Shown: positions 41,229 to 50,562 of the stretch, in pieces
Layout: the number at the start of each line of letters is the position of its first letter
Numbering within the stretch: the stretch's first letter is position 1
From: Pseudomonas fluorescens
GTDB taxonomy: Bacteria; Pseudomonadota; Gammaproteobacteria; Pseudomonadales; Pseudomonadaceae
Direction of reading: 5' to 3'
Length of the DNA: 64,000 nt
Assembly: GCF_902498065.1 (NCBI RefSeq)
Contig: NZ_CABVIR010000005.1
Coordinates: 124,001-188,000 of the forward strand
Notes under the pieces: model-generated
Seen by the model: the letters and a program-made list of their open reading frames with translations, nothing else
Databases searched by the model: none
What the model was told of the DNA's origin: nothing
Made by a program: the position numbers and the translations under genes

Positions 41229-41304
41229 TGGTGGGTGATGACGGGATCGAACCGCCGACATTCTGCTTGTAAGGCAGACGCTCTCCCAGCTGAGCTAATC
41301 ACCC
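41229..41304 (-). tRNA. tRNA-Val(TAC)
   Basis: A 76-base tRNA with encoded CCA. Acceptor GGGTGAT/GTCATCACCC region, anticodon stem TCTGC/GCAGA around CTTACAA (TAC, Val). It is the first gene of the Val-Asp-Asp cluster. Confidence 0.97.
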
Positions 41305-41419
41305 TTTGCTTCTCTGAGGCCGCGAAATTTACGCACCTAACGAAGCTAAGTCAATAGCAGGATTGAAGTTTTTCTGAAAAAGACAGAATCGTGTCATTCG
41401 GGGCAACGCCCCTGCCCTG

Positions 41420-42196
41420 TTACTCGCTGTAAATCATCTTCTTGGTCATGCCGCCATCGACCACAAACTCCTGGCCCGTGACGAATCCCGCATTCTTCGA
41501 CAACAGCCAGGCAACCATCGCCGCCACATCCTCGACCGTCCCTACCCTGCCCGCCGGATGCTGCGCATGGTCGGCTTCGGTGAGGGGTTCGGCACGTCGC
41601 ACCGCAGGGTCTCGCGCATCGATCCAGCCAGGGCTGACCGCGTTGACACGAATTTCCGGCCCGAGGCTGATCGCCAACGCGTGAGTCAGGGCCAGCAACC
41701 CGCCCTTGCTCGCCGCGTAAGCCTCGGTGTCGGGCTCTGACTGCCCGGCGCGGGTCGACGCCAGGTTGACGATCGCCCCGCTGTGAGCACGCAGGTACGG
41801 CGCACAGTGCTTGGCCAACAGCATCGGCCCGCTGAGATTCACCGCCAGCACTCGATTCCAGTACGCCAGATCGAGGCTTTCCAGGGTGATGTTGTGCGGA
41901 TCGGCTACTGCCGCATTGCACACCAGCGCATCCAGCCGTCCGAATTGCCCCAGCACTTCGGCGACGCCCAGCGCCACCTGCCCTTCGTTCGAGACGTCCA
42001 TGGCGATGAACCAGGCGTTCTCACCCAGCACCTTCGCCACTTTCGAACCACGCACTCGATCCAGGTCCGTCAACACCACCTGCCAGCCTTCGCTGATCAA
42101 CCAGGCCGCAATCCCCAGACCAATGCCCCGCGCTGCACCAGTCACCAGTGCAACGCGACCATTGGAACCGGTAGTCGGGATGGACAACTCGATCAC
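41420..42196 (-). CDS. SDR-family oxidoreductase
   Basis: A 258-residue NAD(P)-dependent short-chain dehydrogenase. The cofactor motif GAARGIGLGIAAWLISEG lies at about residues 20-37, NAAVADPH near 93, catalytic Ser in NLASTRAGQ and the YAASK catalytic Tyr-Lys pair near 160. The end VTGQEFVVDGGMTKKMIYSE is typical. The start is a GTG that overlaps the metZ stop (GTGA), so it is translationally coupled to metZ. Its substrate is unknown; a role linked to methionine or sulfur metabolism would be only an inference from position. Confidence 0.9.
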   Translation of the reverse strand: MIELSIPTTGSNGRVALVTGAARGIGLGIAAWLISEGWQVVLTDLDRVRGSKVAKVLGENAWFIAMDVSNEGQVALGVAEVLGQFGRLDALVCNAAVADPHNITLESLDLAYWNRVLAVNLSGPMLLAKHCAPYLRAHSGAIVNLASTRAGQSEPDTEAYAASKGGLLALTHALAISLGPEIRVNAVSPGWIDARDPAVRRAEPLTEADHAQHPAGRVGTVEDVAAMVAWLLSKNAGFVTGQEFVVDGGMTKKMIYSE

Positions 42197-43404
42197 AAGG
42201 CAGCCAACCCGCGCGCCAGATCAGCCTGCAGATCGGCCACGTCTTCCAGACCGACCGCAATGCGGATCAGACTGTCACGAATGCCTGCCGCTTCACGTTC
42301 CTGCGGCGCCAGACGGCCGTGGGAGGTGGTGCTCGGATGAGTGATGGTGGTCTTGCTGTCGCCGAGGTTGGCGGTGATCGAAATCAGCCGGGTCGCATCG
42401 ATAAAGCGCCAGGCGCCATCTTTGCCACCCTTGACCTCGAAACTCACCACGGCGCCGAAACCTTTCTGCTGACGCTGAGCCAACGCGTGCTGCGGGTGGC
42501 TTTTCAGGCCGGCGTAATGGACTTTCTCGATACCGTCCTGCTGCTCCAGCCACTCGGCCAGTTGCTGGGCATTGGCGCAATGAGCCTTCATGCGCAGGCT
42601 CAGCGTTTCCAGGCCCTTGAGGAAAATCCAGGCATTGAACGGGCTCAAGGTTGGCCCGGCGGTGCGCAGAAAACCGACCACTTCTTTCATCTGCTCGCTA
42701 CGACCGGCCACCACGCCGCCCATGCAACGGCCCTGGCCGTCGATGAACTTGGTCGCCGAGTGCACGACAATGTCCGCACCCATCTTCAGCGGCTGCTGCA
42801 ATGCAGGCGTGCAGAAGCAGTTGTCCACTACCAGCAGCGCGCCTTTAGCGTGAGCGATTTTCGACAACTCGGCGATATCCACCAGCTCGGCCAACGGGTT
42901 GGACGGTGACTCGACGAACAGCAATTTGGTATTGGCCTTGATTGCCGCATCCCAGCCGGACAGGTCCGCCAGAGGCACGTAATCGACTTCGATGCCGAAG
43001 CGCTTGAAGTACTTCTCGAACAGGCTGATGGTCGAACCGAACACGCTGCGCGATACCAGTACATGGTCGCCGGCGCTGCACAGGCTCATCACCACCGCCA
43101 TGATCGCAGCCATGCCGGTGGCCGTGGCCACCGCTTGCTCAGCGCTTTCCAGCGCGGCAATGCGCTCTTCGAACGCGCGTACGGTCGGGTTGGTGTAACG
43201 CGAGTAAACGTTGCCCGGCACTTCCCCGGCAAAACGTGCGGCCGCATCGGCGGCGGTACGGAATACATAGCTGGAAGTGAAGAACATCGGATCACCGTGT
43301 TCGCCTTCCGGCGTACGGTGCTGACCGGCGCGTACGGCCAGGGTATCGAACGCTACGCCTTCGAGGTCGCTGTCCAGCCGACCGGCATCCCAATCCTGAC
43401 TCAT
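42193..43404 (-). CDS. metZ: O-succinylhomoserine sulfhydrylase
   Basis: A 403-residue PLP enzyme that makes homocysteine directly from O-succinylhomoserine and sulfide. Family motifs include GDPMFFTSSYVFRTAADAAA, SRYTNPTVRAFEERIAALE, the PLP lysine in VVHSATKFIDGQGR and GPTLSPFNAWIFLKGLETL. The start MSQDWDAGRLDSD is the usual Pseudomonas MetZ N-terminus. It follows purF as in other Pseudomonas genomes and is coupled to the SDR gene. Confidence 0.96.
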   Translation of the reverse strand: MSQDWDAGRLDSDLEGVAFDTLAVRAGQHRTPEGEHGDPMFFTSSYVFRTAADAAARFAGEVPGNVYSRYTNPTVRAFEERIAALESAEQAVATATGMAAIMAVVMSLCSAGDHVLVSRSVFGSTISLFEKYFKRFGIEVDYVPLADLSGWDAAIKANTKLLFVESPSNPLAELVDIAELSKIAHAKGALLVVDNCFCTPALQQPLKMGADIVVHSATKFIDGQGRCMGGVVAGRSEQMKEVVGFLRTAGPTLSPFNAWIFLKGLETLSLRMKAHCANAQQLAEWLEQQDGIEKVHYAGLKSHPQHALAQRQQKGFGAVVSFEVKGGKDGAWRFIDATRLISITANLGDSKTTITHPSTTSHGRLAPQEREAAGIRDSLIRIAVGLEDVADLQADLARGLAAL

Positions 43405-43470
43405 GCTGTCACTCCTTGCCTTGCTCTTTATTGGTAGATACAAAACCGGCCCCTCAGGGCCGGTAGTTAC

Positions 43471-44976
43471 TCAGTTGTTGTACAGATCAATGATCGCGCT
43501 GACTGCCTGCGTCTTGACCTTGGAGGCATCGTTACGCGCCTGCTCGATCTTGTTCAGGTAAGCCTCGTCGACATCGCCAGTGACGTACTGGCCGTCGAAC
43601 ACCGCGCAATCGAACTTGTCGATCTTGATCTTGCCGCCACCCACCGCTTCGATCAAGTCAGGCAAGTCCTGATAGATCAGCCAGTCTGCGCCGATCAGAT
43701 CCGCTACGTCCTGAGTCGAACGGTTGTGCGCGATCAGCTCGTGAGCGCTCGGCATGTCGATGCCGTAGACGTTCGGGTAGCGAACGGCCGGTGCCGCGGA
43801 GCAGAAATAGACGTTTTTGGCGCCGGCTTCGCGGGCCATCTGGATGATCTGCTTGCAAGTGGTGCCGCGAACGATCGAGTCGTCCACCAGCATCACGTTC
43901 TTGCCGCGGAACTCCAGCTCGATGGCGTTGAGCTTCTGGCGTACGGATTTTTTCCGCGCAGCCTGGCCTGGCATGATGAAGGTCCGGCCAATGTAGCGGT
44001 TCTTCACGAAGCCTTCGCGGAACTTCACGCCCAGGTGGTTCGCCAGCTCCAGGGCCGCAGTACGGCTGGTGTCCGGAATCGGGATGACCACGTCGATATC
44101 GTGCTGCGGACGCTCGCGCAGAATCTTCTCGGCGAGCTTCTCACCCATGCGCAGACGGGCTTTATAAACCGAGACGCCGTCAATAATCGAGTCCGGACGC
44201 GCCAGGTAGACGTGTTCGAAAATGCACGGGGTCAGGGACGGGTTGGTCGCGCACTGACGGGTGTGCAGCTTGCCGTCTTCAGTGATGTAGACCGCTTCGC
44301 CTGGCGCCAGGTCGCGAATCAGGGTGAAACCGAGCACGTCCAGGGACACGCTTTCGGAGGCGATCATGTACTCGACGCCTTCGTCGGTGTGACGCTGGCC
44401 GAAGACGATCGGACGGATGCCGTGCGGATCGCGGAAACCGACGATACCGTAGCCGGTCACCATCGCCACGACGGCGTAACCACCGACGCAACGGTTGTGC
44501 ACGTCAGTCACGGCAGCGAACACGTCTTCTTCGGTCGGCTGCAACTTGCCGCGCTGGGCCAGTTCGTGCGCGAACACGTTGAGCAGCACTTCCGAATCGG
44601 AATTGGTGTTGACGTGGCGCAGGTCAGATTCGTAAATCTCCTTGGCCAGCTGTTCAACGTTGGTCAGGTTACCGTTGTGCGCCAGGGTGATGCCGTAAGG
44701 CGAGTTGACGTAGAACGGTTGAGCTTCGGCCGAGGTCGAGCTGCCTGCGGTCGGATAGCGCACATGGCCAATGCCCATGTGACCGACCAGGCGCTGCATG
44801 TGACGCTGATGGAACACGTCACGCACCAGGCCATTGTCCTTGCGCAGGAATAACCGGCCGTCATGGCTGGTCACGATACCGGCAGCGTCCTGGCCGCGGT
44901 GCTGGAGGACGGTTAGCGCGTCATACAGCGCCTGATTGACGTTCGACTTACCGACGATACCGACGATGCCACACAT
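43471..44976 (-). CDS. purF: Amidophosphoribosyltransferase
   Basis: First committed enzyme of purine synthesis: PRPP plus glutamine to phosphoribosylamine. The 501 residues begin MCGIVGIVGKSNVNQAL; removal of Met exposes the catalytic Cys of the glutaminase domain. The PRPP-binding loop is NVMLVDDSIVRGTTCKQI (about residues 363-380). The ATG at 44976 is chosen so that Cys is residue 2; an in-frame start three codons upstream would bury it. It follows cvpA as in many proteobacteria. Confidence 0.98.
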   Translation of the reverse strand: MCGIVGIVGKSNVNQALYDALTVLQHRGQDAAGIVTSHDGRLFLRKDNGLVRDVFHQRHMQRLVGHMGIGHVRYPTAGSSTSAEAQPFYVNSPYGITLAHNGNLTNVEQLAKEIYESDLRHVNTNSDSEVLLNVFAHELAQRGKLQPTEEDVFAAVTDVHNRCVGGYAVVAMVTGYGIVGFRDPHGIRPIVFGQRHTDEGVEYMIASESVSLDVLGFTLIRDLAPGEAVYITEDGKLHTRQCATNPSLTPCIFEHVYLARPDSIIDGVSVYKARLRMGEKLAEKILRERPQHDIDVVIPIPDTSRTAALELANHLGVKFREGFVKNRYIGRTFIMPGQAARKKSVRQKLNAIELEFRGKNVMLVDDSIVRGTTCKQIIQMAREAGAKNVYFCSAAPAVRYPNVYGIDMPSAHELIAHNRSTQDVADLIGADWLIYQDLPDLIEAVGGGKIKIDKFDCAVFDGQYVTGDVDEAYLNKIEQARNDASKVKTQAVSAIIDLYNN

Positions 44977-45017
44977 GCGACGCAACCCCTACTTAATGGA
45001 TCTGAACTGAACACAAC

Positions 45018-45578
45018 TCACTGAGGCGTTTTGGCCGTCGGCAAGAGGTGCTCCTTGAACGGTATTTCAGCGGGTACGCTGATACCGCTGGCAAGCCACT
45101 GACTGCTCCACCCGAGAATCAGGTTTTTGGACCAGTCTGCGACCAATAGAAATTTTGGCACGAGCTGCGACTGTTGCCACCACCCGTCCTGCTGTACCGG
45201 CCCCAGGCTCAACAGCCCGACCGCCACGACCACCAGCAACACGCCACGCGCGGCGCCAAAGGCCATGCCGAGGAATCGATCGGTCCCGGACAACCCGGTA
45301 ACGCGAACCAATTCGCCGATAAGATAATTGATCATTGCGCCTACGATCAGCGTGGCGACAAACATAATTGCGCAGCCCGCGATCACGCGAGCCGATGGCG
45401 TTTCGATGTATCCGGCGAGGTACTCGGACAATGCACCACCGAACATCCAGGCGACGACTCCTGCGATGATCCAGGTCACCAGCGATAATGCTTCTTTGAC
45501 GAAGCCGCGGCTCAGACTGATCAATGCGGAGATGGCGACGATTGCAACGATCGCCCAGTCAACCCAGGTAAATGGCAC
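45018..45578 (-). CDS. cvpA: CvpA-family membrane protein
   Basis: 186 residues with four hydrophobic segments starting MPFTWVDWAIVAIVAISALI. The cytoplasmic loop LSRGFVKEALSLVTWIIAGV is the family signature; further segments lie around AGCAIMFVATLIVGAMINYL and ARGVLLVVVAVGLL. In enterobacteria it is needed for colicin V production and envelope stress tolerance. Its place before purF is conserved. Confidence 0.95.
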   Translation of the reverse strand: MPFTWVDWAIVAIVAISALISLSRGFVKEALSLVTWIIAGVVAWMFGGALSEYLAGYIETPSARVIAGCAIMFVATLIVGAMINYLIGELVRVTGLSGTDRFLGMAFGAARGVLLVVVAVGLLSLGPVQQDGWWQQSQLVPKFLLVADWSKNLILGWSSQWLASGISVPAEIPFKEHLLPTAKTPQ

Positions 45579-45677
45579 AGTGCAGCCTACAGACGGATAA
45601 GGCGGCGCATTTTAGCAGAGCCCATGCTTATCGGTAAGCTGCGATTGTCAGTGCATTTCAAATCGGGTCGATAGTTT

Positions 45678-46343
45678 TCAACCGCGCTCAGGCTGGAAAC
45701 GCACCACAAAACCCTTGAGGTTCTGCTGACGGTTCAACAAATCACGCAGACGATCGGCTTCAGCACGCTCGATCAGCGGCCCGACGAATACCCGATTCTT
45801 GCCGTCAGCCGTGCGAATGTAGGCGTTGTAACCCTGGCTGCGCAGGGTTTTTTGCAGGTTTTCCGCACTGGCTCGGTTCGACAGGCTGGCCAGTTGCACC
45901 GACCAGCTCACCGACAGACCATTGGCGTCGACGCGGCTTTGAGTAGTATCCGGTTTACCCGGTGCGGCAGTAATTGGCTGGCTCGGCGCAGTCGTCGGCT
46001 TATTGACCGGAGCCGGTGCCGGAGGCGGCGTTACCGGTTTGGCGGCTGGCGCAGGCGCGACGGGTGCCGTCGGCGCGATTGGCATTGCTGGCTCTTCCTG
46101 CTGCGCGATGTCGTCATCACTCGGCACAGGTTCCTGCGGCAAGGCTTGCGGTTCAGGCACTGCCACCGGCTCAACCTGCACCTGCGGCACCGAAGGTGCC
46201 TGGGGTGCGGCCGGGGCGTCGACAGTGACCTGACGCTGCTCATCCTGGCGGGAAAACAGCATCGGCAGGAAAATCACTGCCAGTGCCACCAGCACCAGGG
46301 CGCCGACCATGCGCTGTTTGTAAGCCTTATCCAGCAATGCCAT
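45678..46343 (-). CDS. SPOR-domain cell-division-type protein (DedD-like)
   Basis: A 221-residue protein. MALLDKAYKQRMVGALVLVA leads into a single membrane segment (about residues 13-30); residues about 40-135 are a Pro/Ala/Val-rich periplasmic linker; residues about 145-220 are the SPOR domain (SVQLASLSNRASAENLQKTL, IRTADGKNRVFVGPLIERAE). SPOR domains bind septal peptidoglycan and this topology is that of DedD. Its start lies inside the end of folC (17-base overlap). ATG after GGAGG-like CGGAGGAAG. Confidence 0.92.
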   Translation of the reverse strand: MALLDKAYKQRMVGALVLVALAVIFLPMLFSRQDEQRQVTVDAPAAPQAPSVPQVQVEPVAVPEPQALPQEPVPSDDDIAQQEEPAMPIAPTAPVAPAPAAKPVTPPPAPAPVNKPTTAPSQPITAAPGKPDTTQSRVDANGLSVSWSVQLASLSNRASAENLQKTLRSQGYNAYIRTADGKNRVFVGPLIERAEADRLRDLLNRQQNLKGFVVRFQPERG

Positions 46344-47634
46344 TTGCCGCTTCCTCCGTGGAGCGCCGGGACAGCCATTCAAGCGCCTCGGCAACACAAT
46401 AAAATGATCCGAACAACAGAATCTCGTCGTCGCTCGTCGCCAGCGCGCACTGCCCTTCCAGGGCAGCGGCCACGCTGTCATAGGACGTTACTGAAGCACC
46501 AAGGTTCTGCAACACACCGTGCAAATCGGCGACCGGTCGCGCTCGCGGAGAATCCAGCGGCGCAACAGCCCAGTGCTGGACACTAGCATTCAATTCGCCG
46601 ACAACACCATCCAGATCCTTGTCCGCCAGCAATCCAAACACCGCCAGGCGCTTGCCGGCTGGTGGTCGACTCGCCAAACGACGGGCCAGATACTCGGCGG
46701 CGTGGGGGTTATGCCCCACATCCAGCAACAGGTTCAGGCGCTTGCCTTGCCAGTCAAACTGGCGACGATCGAGACGACCGACCACCCGCGTGGCTTTCAG
46801 CGCAGCAATTATCTGCGCATCCACCCAAGGCAAACCGAGCAACAGATAAGCCTGCAACGCCAGCGCGGCGTTTTCCATCGGCAGGTCGAGCAACGGCAGA
46901 TCATGCAACTCGACCACTCGCCCTTGAGCGTCAAGACCGCGCCACTGCCAGTTGTGATCGGTCACACCGAGATCAAAATCGCGCCCCCGCAGAAAAAACG
47001 GGCAAGCCAGCTCGCGCGCCTTGTCCAGCAGCGGTTGAGGAGGATTCAGATCGCCACAGAGCGCAGGCGCGCCCTGGCGGAAGATGCCGGCCTTTTCATA
47101 GGCCACGGATTCACGGGTGTCGCCCAGATAATCCGCGTGATCCACGCCGATGCTGGTCACCAGCGCCATGTCGGCATCCACCACGTTGACCGTATCCAGA
47201 CGCCCGCCCAGACCGACTTCCAACACCACGGCATCCAGCGCCGACCGTTGAAACAGCCAGAACGCCGCCAGGGTGCCCATTTCGAAATAAGTCAGGGACG
47301 TATCGCCACGACCCGCCTCTACCGCAGCAAAGGCTTCGCACAGCTCGGCATCTGTCGCTTCGACGCCGTTGACCTGCACCCGCTCGTTGTAACGCAGCAG
47401 GTGCGGAGAATTGTAGACACCAACCTTCAGGCCCTGCGCCCGCAGCAACGACGCCACGAATGCGCAGGTTGAACCTTTGCCGTTGGTGCCGGTGACCGTA
47501 ATCACCCGAGGCGCCGGCTTGCCCAGTCCCATGCGGGACGCTACCTGTTGCGAGCGTTCAAGGCCCATATCGATGGCCGAAGGGTGCAACTGCTCAAGGT
47601 AGGCGAGCCACTCGCCAAGGGTGCGTTGGGTCAT
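46327..47634 (-). CDS. folC: Dihydrofolate/folylpolyglutamate synthase
   Basis: 435 residues; adds glutamate to dihydropteroate and folates. The ATP site is VTGTNGKGSTCAFVASLL (about residues 46-63), with VGLGGRLDTVNVVDADMAL and GVDHADYLGDTRESVAYEKA as Mur-ligase-type central motifs. The start MTQRTLGEWLAYLEQLHP overlaps the accD stop by four bases (ATGA). Part of the accD-folC-SPOR-cvpA-purF run. Confidence 0.97.
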   Translation of the reverse strand: MTQRTLGEWLAYLEQLHPSAIDMGLERSQQVASRMGLGKPAPRVITVTGTNGKGSTCAFVASLLRAQGLKVGVYNSPHLLRYNERVQVNGVEATDAELCEAFAAVEAGRGDTSLTYFEMGTLAAFWLFQRSALDAVVLEVGLGGRLDTVNVVDADMALVTSIGVDHADYLGDTRESVAYEKAGIFRQGAPALCGDLNPPQPLLDKARELACPFFLRGRDFDLGVTDHNWQWRGLDAQGRVVELHDLPLLDLPMENAALALQAYLLLGLPWVDAQIIAALKATRVVGRLDRRQFDWQGKRLNLLLDVGHNPHAAEYLARRLASRPPAGKRLAVFGLLADKDLDGVVGELNASVQHWAVAPLDSPRARPVADLHGVLQNLGASVTSYDSVAAALEGQCALATSDDEILLFGSFYCVAEALEWLSRRSTEEAANGIAG

Positions 47635-48551
47635 ATGTTTGCAGGCACCGGCGGCACGACGATCGGCTCGATCGGCGCGGCAACGAATTTCGGCGTCGGC
47701 TTGCCGGTCAATTGTGCCAGCAGGTTACCCAGACGCGGACGCAATTCCTGACGGTGAATGATCATGTCGATCGCACCGTGCTCCAGCAGGAATTCGCTGC
47801 GCTGGAAGCCTTCCGGCAGTTTTTCGCGAACGGTTTGCTCGATCACGCGCGGACCAGCGAAGCCGATCAGGGCTTTCGGCTCGCCGACGATCACGTCGCC
47901 GAGCATCGCCAGGCTGGCGGAAACGCCGCCATAGACCGGATCGGTCAGCACGGAGATGAACGGAATACCTTCTTCACGCAGACGCGCCAGCACCGCAGAG
48001 GTTTTGGCCATTTGCATCAGGGAAATCAGGGCTTCCTGCATCCGCGCACCACCGGAAGCGGCGAAGCAGATCATCGGGCATTTGTTTTCCAGGGCGTAGT
48101 TGGCGGCGCGTACGAAGCGCTCACCGACGATCGCACCCATGGAACCGCCCATGAAGGAGAATTCGAAGGCCGAAACCACCACCGGCATGCCCAGCAAGGT
48201 GCCACTCATGGAGATCAGCGCGTCTTTCTCGCCGGTCTGCTTTTGTGCAGCGGTCAGGCGATCCTTGTACTTCTTGCCGTCACGGAATTTCAGACGGTCG
48301 ACCGGCTCCAGGTCCGCACCCAGTTCACTGCGGCCTTCGGCGTCGAGGAAGATGTCGATACGGGCGCGGGCGCCGATACGCATGTGATGGTTGCACTTGG
48401 GGCAAACGTCCAGGGTCTTTTCCAGCTCCGGACGATACAGCACAGCCTCGCAAGACGGGCATTTGTGCCACAGACCTTCAGGCACCGAGCTCTTCTTGAC
48501 CTCGGAACGCATGATCGAAGGGATCAGTTTGTCTACTAACCAGTTGCTCAT
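47631..48551 (-). CDS. accD: Acetyl-CoA carboxylase carboxyltransferase subunit beta
   Basis: 306 residues. An N-terminal zinc ribbon, CPSCEAVLYRPELEKTLDVC and CPKCNHH, precedes the carboxyltransferase fold with GGSMGAIVGERFVRAANYAL and GGARMQEALISLMQMAKTSA. The start MSNWLVDKLIPSIMR is the conserved one. The zinc ribbon also binds its own mRNA in enterobacteria. It makes malonyl-CoA for fatty acid synthesis. Confidence 0.98.
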   Translation of the reverse strand: MSNWLVDKLIPSIMRSEVKKSSVPEGLWHKCPSCEAVLYRPELEKTLDVCPKCNHHMRIGARARIDIFLDAEGRSELGADLEPVDRLKFRDGKKYKDRLTAAQKQTGEKDALISMSGTLLGMPVVVSAFEFSFMGGSMGAIVGERFVRAANYALENKCPMICFAASGGARMQEALISLMQMAKTSAVLARLREEGIPFISVLTDPVYGGVSASLAMLGDVIVGEPKALIGFAGPRVIEQTVREKLPEGFQRSEFLLEHGAIDMIIHRQELRPRLGNLLAQLTGKPTPKFVAAPIEPIVVPPVPANI

Positions 48552-48760
48552 GCTTTCTTTCTCCAGTACCGGCGGCCCGAACGCTCTGGTTCGCAGCCCC
48601 GCGTATGCCCTTGAGCTAAATTCATGTGTGTGGCGATGATCGGAGGGTGGCCGGGTCAGTGAAGCGTGACCTGCGTACAACCCATCAATCCTCAGCCGTG
48701 CCTGCTTTGTGCAGCGCAGTGCATTTTGGGACGGCGGCAGTCTGCCAGCCGTCACATCAA

Positions 48761-49384
48761 CTACGTGCTACTGCGTACAGCCTTGATAAATGCCTGAATC
48801 TTTGCGTGATCCTTGATGCCCTTGCTCGCCTCAACCCCACCACTGACGTCCACGGCGTAAGGACGGACCCGGGCAACCGCCTCGGCGACATTCTCTGGAG
48901 TCAGGCCACCCGCGAGGATGATCGGTTTGCTCAAACCCTGCGGTATCAGAGACCAGTCGAACGCTTCGCCGGTTCCGCCGGGCACGCCTTCAACGTAGGC
49001 GTCGAGCAGGATACCGCTGGCACTTGGAAACGCATCGCATGCCGCCGCGATATCGTCACCGGCCTTGACCCGCAGCGCCTTGATGTACGGTCGATGCCAG
49101 CCTTCACAGTCGGCAGCGGTTTCGTCGCCATGGAACTGCAGCAAGTCCAGCGGTACGGCGTCGAGCAGCTCGCCCAACTCGCAACGGCTGGCATTGACGA
49201 ACAAACCCACGGTAGTCACGAACGGCGGCAGCGCCTTGATGATGTCGCGCGCCTGCTGAAACGTTACGGCCCGCGGGCTCTTGGCGTAAAACACAAAACC
49301 GATCGCATCGGCCCCGGCCTCGACTGCCGCCAACGCATCTTCTATGCGGGTAATCCCGCAAATCTTGCTGCGAACGGCTGACAT
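48761..49384 (-). CDS. trpF: Phosphoribosylanthranilate isomerase
   Basis: A 207-residue TIM-barrel enzyme of tryptophan synthesis. Catalytic Cys is in SKICGITRIEDA (residue 9 region) and the catalytic Asp lies near the C-terminus in YAVDVSGGVEASKGIKDHAK; LDLLQFHGDE and ILAGGLTPENV are other family motifs. MSAVRSKICG at 49384 is chosen over an in-frame upstream extension. Standing apart from other trp genes is normal in Pseudomonas. Confidence 0.97.
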   Translation of the reverse strand: MSAVRSKICGITRIEDALAAVEAGADAIGFVFYAKSPRAVTFQQARDIIKALPPFVTTVGLFVNASRCELGELLDAVPLDLLQFHGDETAADCEGWHRPYIKALRVKAGDDIAAACDAFPSASGILLDAYVEGVPGGTGEAFDWSLIPQGLSKPIILAGGLTPENVAEAVARVRPYAVDVSGGVEASKGIKDHAKIQAFIKAVRSST

Positions 49385-49448
49385 GTCGATAAAAACCTCA
49401 GGGCAAATCCGGGAAAGTCCCGGATGGTAACAAATGCGTTCGAGGGCG

Positions 49449-50273
49449 TCAGCCGTCAAGTTCGGCGAAACCGGTCAGGAAGTGTGGGCCAATGTAACGC
49501 TCGGGCAATTCGAACTCATCGCGATACTCGACCTGCACCAGGTACAAACCAAAGGGATGGGCCGTCACCCCGCCGGAACGACGAATACGGCTCTCCAGCA
49601 CCTCTTTCATCCACTCCACCGGACGCTCGCCGGCACCAATAGTCATCAGCACGCCGGCAATGTTGCGCACCATGTGGTGCAGGAACGCGCTCGCGCGAAT
49701 ATCCAGCACGATCATCTTGCCGTGGCGCGTGACGCGCAGGTGATGCAATTCCTTGATCGGCGACTTGGCCTGGCACTGACCCGCGCGAAAAGCGCTGAAG
49801 TCGTGGGTGCCAACCAGGTATTGCGCGGCCTCGGCCATGCGTTCGACGTCGAGGGGGCGGTGATTCCAGGTGATTTCTTCGTTCAGGTGCGCCGGGCGAA
49901 TCTGATCGTTGTAGATCACGTAGCGATAACGCCGGGCGATAGCCTTGAAGCGCGCATGGAAATGCCCCGGCATGACCTTGGCCCAACTGACGCTGACGTC
50001 GTGTGGCAAGTTGATGTTGGCGCCCATGACCCAGGCTTTCATCGACCGCTCGACCTGCGTGTCAAAATGCACCACCTGTCCGCAAGCATGCACGCCAGCG
50101 TCGGTGCGCCCGGCGCAGAGCAGCGACACGGGTGAATCGGCGACTTTGGACAAGGCGTTTTCCAGGGTTTCCTGCACCGTGAGCACGCCGGAGGCCTGAC
50201 GCTGCCAGCCGCGATAGCGCGAGCCTTTGTATTCAACGCCCAACGCGATGCGGAAAAAGCCGTCGGCCACCAT
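49449..50273 (-). CDS. truA: tRNA pseudouridine synthase A (pseudouridine 38-40)
   Basis: 274 residues from the ATG at 50273. The N-terminal FFRIALGVEYKGSRYRGWQR and the active-site segment CAGRTDAGVHACGQVVHFDT, with the catalytic Asp in RTDAGVH, are diagnostic. SAFLHHMVRNIAGVLMTIG near the C-terminus is the second conserved block. A TTG at 50303 or longer frame upstream is possible, but no better ribosome site is seen. It lies between trpF and fimV, as in other Pseudomonas. Confidence 0.94.
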   Translation of the reverse strand: MVADGFFRIALGVEYKGSRYRGWQRQASGVLTVQETLENALSKVADSPVSLLCAGRTDAGVHACGQVVHFDTQVERSMKAWVMGANINLPHDVSVSWAKVMPGHFHARFKAIARRYRYVIYNDQIRPAHLNEEITWNHRPLDVERMAEAAQYLVGTHDFSAFRAGQCQAKSPIKELHHLRVTRHGKMIVLDIRASAFLHHMVRNIAGVLMTIGAGERPVEWMKEVLESRIRRSGGVTAHPFGLYLVQVEYRDEFELPERYIGPHFLTGFAELDG

Positions 50274-50396
50274 TTCGGCGGCCGGGTTATCTATATTTGC
50301 CAAGGAGTGACAGCCTGCTGATCTGCGCAAAGGCGGGCATTATAAGGCCGCCGGACGGGGAAGCCAGTACAACAGAAGGTGCAATGCTGAATGTCA

Positions 50397-50430
50397 GGGC
50401 CTCTTCGCGGGCCTGCCCGCTCCCACAGGG
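50397..50430. repeat. REP-like element, single copy
   Basis: CGCGGGCCTGCCCGCTCCCAC is a Pseudomonas REP core with a short palindrome, in the gap between truA and fimV. Confidence 0.7.
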
Positions 50431-50511
50431 TTTTGCGCAGGTCACATAATCTTTGCCCCCCTCCGAGACCGCGAAGGTGTCCAAACAGGCACCCTCCCAT
50501 CTCGCAGAAAC

Positions 50512-50546
50512 AAAAACGGCAGCCGAGAGGGGCTGCCGTTTTGTTT
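50512..50546 (-). terminator. Terminator after fimV
   Basis: AAAACGGCAGCC and GGCTGCCGTTTT pair around a six-base loop with T-rich tails on both strands. It lies 17 bases past the fimV stop. Confidence 0.9.
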
Positions 50547-50562
50547 ACTGCTTACCGATCAA

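Noticed and set aside
43726..44853. A 375-codon open frame opposite purF
   Set aside because: It is antisense to a fully conserved enzyme and has no recognisable features.
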